Shown piece after piece: positions 56,924-64,000 of a stretch of 64,000 nucleotides of DNA. How positions within the stretch are numbered: position 1 is the first letter of the stretch; each line of letters opens with the position of its first letter. The notes beneath the pieces were generated by a model. The model was not told the DNA's origin, made no database searches, and worked only from the letters and a program-made list of their open reading frames with translations. This stretch comes from Cylindrobasidium torrendii FP15055 ss-10 (lineage: Eukaryota > Basidiomycota > Agaricomycetes > Agaricales > Physalacriaceae): NCBI GenBank assembly GCA_000934385.1, contig KN880509.1, positions 40,873 to 104,872 on the forward strand, in the 5' to 3' direction. A program made the position numbers and the translations under genes.

Positions 56924-58384
56924 TTAATCCGTCTGTTTAGGTGTCCTGATACCCTCCTCAATCTCCGCCCCAATCTCCTCTGGGGATTCCTTCTGGCCAA
57001 CCTCACGACGCCTGTACCACTGGAAAAGCACCAAGGTGCAGCAACTGAGCAGTCCCCATGAAATCAGAACGGCGAAATTCAATCCAAGCTGGTTGCGTGT
57101 GCCAAAGATGATGGAGCGAACAGCGGCGGAGACGTTGTAGAACGGGAAGCCATATCCATAGTGGTACACCTTCGGGAGGACCTCGAGAGGCATGAAGGCG
57201 GTCGAGACGTTGACGATAATCCAGGAGATCATGAAGAAAGGAATGAAGCGCGGTGTGAGGAGAGTAATCATCGACTCCAGGCCCATTCCCAACGCAAACA
57301 TGCCGGTGAAGTTGACCATCCAGAAAATAACGAAGCCACCAGAGCCATATCTGCGACGCAAATTAGTATGAGACACTCAAGAACGGTATAAGGGTATGCT
57401 CACTTCCTAGAGAAATCGACCTGGAATGCTGCGCTCAAAGCAGAGTAAAAGAGACTGATGATGAAGTACATCGGAATAACACTGCCCAAGCGGACGCGAA
57501 TGAGCGATGCCGTGGTCAGACGCATCTCGAGACCTGTAGCCATACGCGCTCCACCGCCAACGATGACCATGAAGAAGCACAGCACCAGGAGGTAGATAAG
57601 ACCAACGAATGTGATGGCAGACGCGACGGGGACATCGAATGGGTGCATGTTTTGCGTCGTCCAACTGATGGGTTGAATAACGGCCTGAGGAGACGCCGCA
57701 AGGCGGTCGGCAGACGCATGTTCGAGTGCGAAAGAGTTTCCGATGGAGAGCAGGGCTTCAGTCACGGTGGGCCGAATGAGATTGCGGCTGAAAGTTTGAT
57801 CAGCACTGGAAGAACGTGTGCAAGATGAAAGTCACATACTATGCGTTCTCATTGCGAGCCTCGCTGACGACGACGGTGACCGCCTGGGAGCCATTGTAGT
57901 TCGCCCCAGCATTGGCCAATGCGTCTGAAGCGCCAGAGTTGATGACAATCGCGACCCATGTGTGTTGCTCCGAAATCGAGTTGAAGACTTCCTCCTTTGT
58001 GCTCGCAGAATGAAGTTGCCATGCTATCGCCTTGCTATGCTGGCTCAGCAATGCCTCGGACACCGCGGATCCAATGTCGCCTCCGTCCAGGTCGACGACC
58101 CAGCCAGGCAAGGCATGTGCAGGAATCTTCCACAATGCGCCCCAGTAAATGGAAAAGATGGCAAAAATCAAGAGGACGAGAGCGACGGTGCTGCCGATAA
58201 GTGTTTTGAGGTATATCTTGCGCGCATCGGCGAGTGAAGGATCCATGAACGTCACCCTTGGTGGGGGAGCAGGCGCGGCAGCGGGCAGTTTGCTAGGGCC
58301 CGCAGATTTCTGGGAGCCTGCAATGGTCGCCCGCTCGAAGCTGCGCTTTTCGTCATGGAGGGAAACGGTGGCGGAGTCCGACAT
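56924..58384 (-). CDS. Sng1/DUF3533-type membrane protein
   Basis: Fungal DUF3533 proteins include yeast Sng1, linked to nitrosoguanidine resistance. Three exons give about 420 residues. A cytosolic Ser/Pro-rich head starts at MSDSATVSLHDEKRSFERA, then a first span (TLIGSTVALVLLIFAIFSIY). A large extracytosolic domain follows (WKIPAHALPGWVVDLDGGDI, VAIVINSGASDALANAGANY). Spans follow: SAITFVGLIYLLVLCFFMVI, IPMYFIISLFYSALSAAFQV, GGFVIFWMVNFTGMFALGMG, FIPFFMISWIIVNVSTAFMP and LISWGLLSCCTLVLFQWYRR. The tail is acidic. The layout also recalls ABC-2 type permease domains. A TATA box lies at 58436-58442. Function here is inferred: plasma-membrane or drug-stress protein. Confidence 0.85.
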
Positions 58385-58435
58385 ATTGACGAAGGGAGGA
58401 TGGCTGCTGAAATCATTCCAAGCCACAAGCTATAC

Positions 58436-58442
58436 TTATATA
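58436..58442 (-). promoter_or_regulatory. TATA box of the Sng1-type gene
   Basis: TATATAA on the minus strand lies 52 bp upstream of the start codon at 58384. Confidence 0.5.
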
Positions 58443-59653
58443 GTGGCGCTATGTCGGCTAGTCGGTCGGAGAGACATGCATGGTTTTGGACCGTGGTGAC
58501 AAAAAAGCTTGTTGTTGATTCATGCTCTAGCCGAGTCGGACATGCACATATTGCAGGTGAATCGACAAGGCACGTCGCTCATTAGCCAAATTCAGGCTCC
58601 ATCTAAGGGTCTTGCCCAGCGGAAGTCCGCGGGATCCATGTTTTTGTTCCAAATGACCATTGTGGGCGCAACGGAAGAGCCAATCTTGAAAGTCAGAGGC
58701 AAAGGGATTACTGATGATCGGGGAATCTCAGCCGAGGCCACGGTTTCCATTGCACTGTATGACACATGACCGCATCACTTCGTCCTCCCTATTTGCCGTT
58801 TTGGCCTGAACCAGTCTGGTTTTCGCTCAGAATCGCGCCCATCCGCTGCCTCATCGTTGCCCTTGGACCCTGCTATGAACGTATTTCTGATGCAACGAAC
58901 TGTTCTATGTGGGATTATGCGTAAATCCCGCAAACCATATACACCTTCGATAGTCAAAATTTGGCGAACAAGTTCTCCCGCCGCAACCCATATACAATGG
59001 CGCAGCAAAATGATGCAGCACACCGACTGGTAACATAAGCATCCGTTCGATAAGGACATGGACCAGCACATGCCTCGTCGACTCTAGCTCTCCCCTCAAC
59101 AGCGGATTGTGCGACAGTAGGCCAGCGTCTGCCAGCGTTCAAGGTACGTGCGCGAATCTGTGAAAGTACAAGTATGAGGATACCTGGCTAATGAAGAGGC
59201 CTCCCGTTATTGCAAGTGTTATACCATCTGTCAGGATCCTTTGTCGACATTGACGCATGACGCATGATGTTCCAACTCTCGACTACTCAAAACTTGGAAC
59301 ACGAGAAGCTGGGGAGTTGGAACACAAGCCTACATGAGATTCATGTCAAGTCTAATCTGAAAGCCAAACGTTCCCAGTCCGAAAGGCGGAGGAGCGCCCG
59401 GCATTCACGGTTAGGTCGGTACTACTCGAAGGCATTGTACCTCCCGAGTCGCAAAGTCGGGGTCGACGTTCAGAGTCCTAGTCCCTTCAGACATGTGCCG
59501 CCTCAAGTGCTCTAGCGAGCAAGACGTACATTGCGATGTAGGAAAGATACCGTCTGTGGATCGTCGTTTCTACCAACCTCTCTGCGTTACCTTTACCATC
59601 CGTTTACCATACTGTACCACTGCCAAAATCGAGCAGTACTCGAGTAGTCCTTA

Positions 59654-59677
59654 CCTTGACCTTGACCTTGACCTTGA
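59654..59677 (+). repeat. CCTTGA hexamer tandem repeat
   Basis: Four perfect copies of the 6-bp unit CCTTGA in the gene-poor region. Confidence 0.85.
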
Positions 59678-60575
59678 GCTCACGCTGAACTTGTCGAAAC
59701 CTGAAGCTGGAATAGGAAACCCTGCCTTATATATAAGGCCTAGGGAGAGGGTTCTTATGTTTGAGAGCTGGATAGACGAAATGATGCAGGTATTAGCCGA
59801 GTTGAATGATGGAGATATTGGTGTGATGCATGCTGCCTACGACAAAGCGCAAGGCGCTTCTTGGGATGGAGGGGAGGTACATCATGCAGAGAAGAGGATG
59901 AAGAAAGCAACGTACACGCAAGGAACCAGAGAACGTCCACTTCTCGTACATGAATCAATCCCAAGCAGGTCTCGCGGGTTGAAAGGGAACCGACAAGCAG
60001 AATACATGCAAATTTCACGGTGGTATCCGTAGAGTAAGAGTGCATGCGAATGTGGTTTGTAATTGTTGGTGGGGGGTTGAAAAAGTGAAGAGGTTCGATT
60101 TGAAAGATGACAAGTTATGTGCCCCGGGATGGACTTCAAAAAATAGGCGAACCGCGATTTGAGATGGGAAGTTGGAGAGTTCTTTTGAGCTGTAGAAGAC
60201 TCGGTCCATGATGTGATGAAGTCGGCCCATAAGATGAAAGTACCACGGTTCAAGATGTCGGTAGTGTTTTTTATTGCAACTTGCAAGATGCCTCGAGCTA
60301 CGAACGCCCAAGGCAGCCTGGACTTTAGAGAGACAGGAAAGAGATTCGCCCATGGGAGTATGTAGACTGCGGCGGTCAAAAGGCTGAGCCGCGCTCTTGA
60401 CGGAGCCAGTAAAACGGATCATGCTGCCGCTGATCCGCACGCCTATTTGGCAACGAAACTGGCTTCGTTTGCCTTTGTCTCCACCACAGCTCCCCCGAAC
60501 TTCCGCCGGCCTTAAAGTCAGCGCCAGTTCTGAGCCTTTCTTTCTTTTTTCTTTACCCCCTTCGTTATTACCAAG

Positions 60576-61752
60576 ATGTGGCCAAAGACCCTCCTGTCGC
60601 TCATTTCCCTCTCCACGCTCCTTGTATCCGCTGCTTCGTTTGACGCCGATGATGTGACAGACAAGAGGTGCGCCGGACAAATTCGTGTGAATGAGTGACA
60701 AGAAACTGATTCGGTTGGCAGGAACTGTGGTATCTCAGAGTTCGAAGATTCGTTCCTCCATGATCTCGAGAGCGCGTTCGCCGACTTGCTCAAATTCTTC
60801 CACATCGACATTCCCGACGATCTGCTCGCGGAGCGCCAGTACTCTGGTACTACCATCAACGTACGACTCCGCTCAATGGCCTTTTGCGTCGTCGCTCACA
60901 GGCCACTGATTTCTAGGTCACTTGGCATGTCATTAGTGCAAACGACACCGTCGAGGGTGGAAACATCTCGTTCGTCGGCATTTGTGTGTGCCCTCCACTT
61001 CGTATTGACTGTACAACAGCGACGAGTCAATTTCGGGCCAAATCGACACCCTCAACACTGCCTACGCAGAGTCTGGTTTCTCATTCAACCTTGCGAATGT
61101 CACCCGCACTCAGAACGCGACTTGGTTCAGCGGTGCCGCCCCCAACACTACCCAGCAGACCGAAATGAAGGCTGCCCTTCGCGTTGGCGGACCTGCGGAC
61201 CTGAACTTCTATACTGTTGGGTACGTGGACCTCATATCACGCGCCATGGCATCAAACCTATACTGATTCCCACATAGCTTTGAAACTGGAAAGGCATCTG
61301 GTCTTTTGGGATATGCTACATTCCCATACCAGTATAACGAGAACCCATCCGACGACGGTGTCGTGATCAAGTACAGCACCTTGCCCGGTGGCAGCATGGA
61401 AAACTACAACAAGGGCATGTCCGCGACGCACGAAATTGGCCACTGGTTCGGCCTTTACCACACGTTCCAGGGCTCGACCTGCAACGGTGACGGCGACTAC
61501 GTTGATGACACTCCAGCGGAAACGACCCCGACATATGGCTGCCCCAAGGACAAGGACTCGTGCAAAGAATCCGACGGCTTGGATCCCGTCAGTAAGTGAT
61601 ATTCCCACTCCATGTCTCCCTCATTTGCTGATGATGGGACGACAGACAACTACATGGATTATGGATACGATTCGTGCATGACGACCTTTACACAGGGCCA
61701 GGCGGCGCGGATGCGCGACCAGCTGCGCGTATACCGCAACATCCAAATCTGA
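60576..61752 (+). CDS. Secreted M43 (pappalysin-like) zinc metalloprotease
   Basis: The start at 60576 gives a signal peptide ([20 protein letters not shown]). A pro-region follows with [19 protein letters not shown]. The M43 catalytic domain shows [19 protein letters not shown], then [20 protein letters not shown], the zinc site [13 protein letters not shown] (extended HExxHxxGLxH) and [20 protein letters not shown] second conserved stretch is [19 protein letters not shown], with the Met-turn. Introns: 60674-60721 (KR-NCG join), one after TTIN near 60861-60917, one after GNIS near 60971-61017, and two later. Conserved Cys pairs suggest disulfides. Likely an extracellular protease for nutrition or host/substrate proteins. 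Length ~290 residues, normal. Confidence 0.92.
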
Positions 61753-62594
61753 GCGGCTGAGCCGTGCCCCCCCCCCCACACACTACCACTACCCCCAACT
61801 ACCCCCGCACACTACCAGTGCCACTACTGACCCACTGATACCTCGGCGTACTGACCCACTGATACCTCGGCGCCGTATTTACCCACCCGCCATGGACACT
61901 TTAAACGCAATAATGTGTACTGCATCTTTGTAGACTCCTTTTGCTAAATGGACTTTATTGACGACACGGAAGAGTTCGAGTGCAGTGTCTCGTTCTGTCG
62001 TGACTTGCGTGTTCTGGATCCTTTGTGCAGCGAAGCACTTTTTATTGACCATGACAGGAATAGACTCGCTCGTAGGTCACAATGCTCTTTCATTTCTGCC
62101 GGCATTTTTTTCGATGCCGCCTATGGGCGGCAGCTCAACCGACGACAACATGTGTGCATGCTTTCACTGAGAAGCGTGTGAACCGGGTTCAGCAAAATGG
62201 TTTTCGAATCAGAGCGATGGAGCGCATCTAATGAAGCCCCCTTCGACGCAGCAGATGTTGAAACTTGAGATGAGCTCCGAACAACCATATATTCCAGGAG
62301 TGTATACATAAGTAATAGACTGTGGTATTTACATTTGAAAAAAAAATGAACGGCAAGCAGTGGGGTATGTATGTTGGAAAGAAAAAAGGAAGCTTGAAAG
62401 GTCGTGAAGAAGGAAATCGTAAGGGCTTGCCTCAGTGTAAATGTATGGTACAAGTTGTGGTACAACAACAGATTGGCGGGGAGTTCCAACATCACACCGT
62501 TCTGATAAAACGAGAAATGTACTCGGGTATGACATGAGGTGTTTTTTTTGGAGAGGCAAATGGAGGGTGGGGGGGAAACAAGTTGGACGGCCCG
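61753..62594. other. Convergent 3' region after the protease gene
   Basis: 842 bp between the protease gene and the zinc-finger gene. It contains a run of 11 C (61767-61777), a 24-bp duplication (61825-61872) and only short open frames. Confidence 0.5.
61825..61872 (+). repeat. 24-bp tandem duplication
   Basis: Two perfect adjacent copies of TACTGACCCACTGATACCTC plus GGCG, located about 75 bp downstream of the protease stop codon. Confidence 0.9.
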
Positions 62595-63272
62595 CTAGAA
62601 CACCCGGACGCCAAGGACACCCATGCCCCAGGTGCGCGATGTCGTGTTATCACTGTAGCTGTCGAGCTCAGGAATTTCGGACCACTCGTAAGTTTCGCTC
62701 TGGATGGCAGCGCCAGGCAACCGGGAGAAATTGCACGAAGGATGGTATGGGTTGGCGGCGGCCGGCGCATAAGAGTCGCGCTCGTCCCAGACGTCGACGG
62801 GTGATGCAAGGCTGGTGGCAGTTGCCCTACAGCTGGTGGCCATCAGGATGAATCCACGCAAACTGGGGGGCACCCAGGATGTCGATGAGGTCGGCGCCGA
62901 ACGACGGCGTTTCTTGGCCGGCGGTGGGGACGGTGTTGTTTGGTCTGATTGGTCGGAGGTGGATGATGAGATGAGAGCATGCGCTGCGCTCGGGGTGGTC
63001 GGCAACGCCATCGGACTGGTCGTAGCGCGAAGGACACAGCGCTTGACATGACGGTTCAGATTGGATGCGACCCCGAATCGGCGGCCACAGCAATCACATT
63101 GATAGGCTGGTCGCGTTCATGAGCTACCAAATAACCTCAAAGTTGAATGGAATGAAAACACACCTTTCTCGCCCGTATGAACCAGCAGATGTTTCTTCAG
63201 AGTGCTCGGTCGGTCGAAGCGTTTCTGGCACATCGAGCAGGCATGTTTGCGCTCGCGTTCGGATGGGCTCAT
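62595..63272 (-). CDS. Small two-finger C2H2-type zinc finger protein
   Basis: Two exons (63164-63272 and 62595-63106) encode 206 residues. Finger 1 is C2H2: CSMCQKRFDRPSTLKKHLLV followed by H, with the TGEK-type linker HTGEKA. Finger 2 is CDCCGRRFGVASNLNRHVKR then C, so its final ligand is Cys (C2HC). The intron falls in the linker between fingers and removes a frame break. The rest is Ser/Pro-rich (SDQSDQTTPSPPPAKKRRRS, a likely nuclear signal). Likely DNA-binding regulator in the nucleus. It is divergent from the gene at 63538 (265-bp spacer). Confidence 0.85.
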
Positions 63273-63537
63273 CGTGTGCGCTGGTCGGTGGTGAGTGAGA
63301 GAGAGAAAGAGGTGAAAGGTGAGCAGGGAGATGATACGGGTGACCGCGGAAATTCTATCGAAGCAGATGATATATACCCTCTGCCTCAAGGCCCGCCTCG
63401 TGCCGATCTTCCCTGATCCTTCTCGACCGCCACATCACGCGACCGGCCACTGTTCACACCCTTGTTCCCGGAAAAGTGGCCATTCGAATTGAGCCCCCGA
63501 ATGCGTCGGTGCGGCCCTCCCAAACAACACTTGGTCG

Positions 63538-64000
63538 ATGGACTCTTGCGTTTTTTCGTCCACCCTAGCGGAAACAATCTTCCTTGGCAAGCACATCTTC
63601 ACGAGGGACCGCACCGGGGGCTATCCAACGGCGCAGCCCCAGTGGGGACAAACGCAATCCTCGAAGTTAAGTCTCTGTGTGCGAATAGCCATCCTAGGAA
63701 TCATTGCCATCCTGGGACTCATTGCGTCCGCTTTGGCATCCGGCCTGGGCCTGGTCAGTGGTGCATATGTCAATTCGCAGGCCATGTCGAGCGCTATCGA
63801 TAAATCATCTAACCCAGGAAAACTCGACATACCATCCGCTGAGAAATTCCATAGTTTTATGCGCTTCTTCAGTGGATTCGCCTTGCCACCAGAGTGTCCC
63901 ACATATCGGGCCTCGTTAGGGGATGGAGAGCATGCTTGTCCATGCCCTAACGAGGCCCATTTACCGGGATTCTCTCCAACTCAGAAAAACCCGTCGGAAC
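63538..64000 (+). CDS. Membrane-anchored protein, 5' part of a gene cut by the window edge
   Basis: An open frame from 63538 runs to the end of the window without a stop (154 codons visible). The start MDSCVFSSTLAETIFLGKHI leads to a polar segment (GYPTAQPQWGQTQSSKLS). Then comes a strong membrane span (VRIAILGIIAILGLIASALA) followed by GLGLVSGAYVNSQAMSSAID. The domain after the span includes FHSFMRFFSGFALPPECPTY and CPCPNEAHLPGFSPT. The topology fits a type II anchored or single-pass protein. No family recognised; the rest of the gene is outside the window. The upstream spacer is shared with the divergent zinc-finger gene. Confidence 0.6.
   Translation, partial: MDSCVFSSTLAETIFLGKHIFTRDRTGGYPTAQPQWGQTQSSKLSLCVRIAILGIIAILGLIASALASGLGLVSGAYVNSQAMSSAIDKSSNPGKLDIPSAEKFHSFMRFFSGFALPPECPTYRASLGDGEHACPCPNEAHLPGFSPTQKNPSE
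63908..63958. repeat. 51-bp near-perfect inverted repeat
   Basis: GGGCCTCGTTAGGGGATGG (63908-63926) is repeated inverted as CCATGCCCTAACGAGGCCC (63940-63958) with one mismatch and a 13-nt centre that contains the palindrome AGCATGCT. It lies inside the open frame at the right edge. Confidence 0.95.

Larger units (their letters stand above)
58385..60575. other. 2.2-kb gene-poor region
   Basis: No supported gene. A plus-strand open frame at 59493-60032 (179 codons) contains an artificial-looking LDLDLDLEL stretch encoded by a CCTTGA repeat and no family motif. Minus-strand frames at 58775-59071 and 59882-60701 are also unconvincing. A 14-bp palindrome sits at 59725-59738. The last ~150 bp are promoter and leader of the protease gene (pyrimidine-rich run just before the ATG at 60576). 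Confidence 0.45.

Noticed and set aside
59493..60032. A 179-codon plus-strand frame in the gene-poor region
   Set aside because: Contains an LDLDLDLEL run from the CCTTGA repeat and no family match; likely chance.

Overview
The window is nuclear DNA from a basidiomycete fungus, most likely an agaricomycete. Almost every gene is broken by short introns of about 45-60 nt with GTGCGT, GTACGT or GTAAGT donors. The genes are close together on both strands. The best recognised proteins are typical of fungi: Zn2Cys6 factor, Sng1-type protein, NCS1 permease, bifunctional ArgJ and an expanded Galpha subunit. No rRNA, CRISPR array, prophage or intact transposon was seen. Coding coordinates run from start to stop codon and include introns. 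Splice sites were chosen by eye from frame, GT-AG signals and protein continuity.

Left part (1-9.4 kb): an UNC93-like membrane protein, the mitochondrial arginine enzyme ArgJ/Arg7, a RhoGAP-like protein without a clear arginine finger, and a tandem pair of zinc-free MDR oxidoreductases with the same five-exon structure. A 3.1-kb gene-poor stretch follows (9.35-12.4 kb).

Centre (12.4-42 kb): an unusual 477-residue Galpha subunit (switch II Gln replaced by Cys, no N-terminal Gly), a polytopic membrane protein, a probable nuclear protein with a Cys/His cluster, and a small secreted protein. Then come conserved housekeeping genes: EMC2, a BTB protein, URM1 (ubiquitin-like sulfur carrier), exopolyphosphatase PPX1, cohesin subunit Scc3/STAG, USB1 (U6 snRNA processing), a lysine/nicotinamide-type methyltransferase, monothiol glutaredoxin Grx3/4 and an intron-bearing tRNA-Lys(CTT). 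Two long Ser/Pro-rich proteins of unknown function lie between them.

Right part (42-64 kb): a secreted protein, a small membrane protein, and a transport block. In that block an NCS1 nucleobase/allantoin-type permease and a DHA2-type MFS exporter are divergent from a 290-bp shared intergenic region, and a Zn2Cys6 regulator sits tail-to-tail with the exporter. After it come another disordered protein, a NAPE-PLD-like metallo-beta-lactamase hydrolase, a Sng1/DUF3533 membrane protein, a secreted M43 metalloprotease, a two-finger zinc-finger protein, and the start of a gene that runs off the right edge. Several head-to-head pairs (BTB/URM1, PPX1/STAG, permease/exporter, zinc finger/edge gene) share short intergenic regions. 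The strongest candidates for new biology are the atypical Galpha, the RhoGAP-like protein, the permease-exporter-regulator block and a long inverted repeat inside the edge gene.
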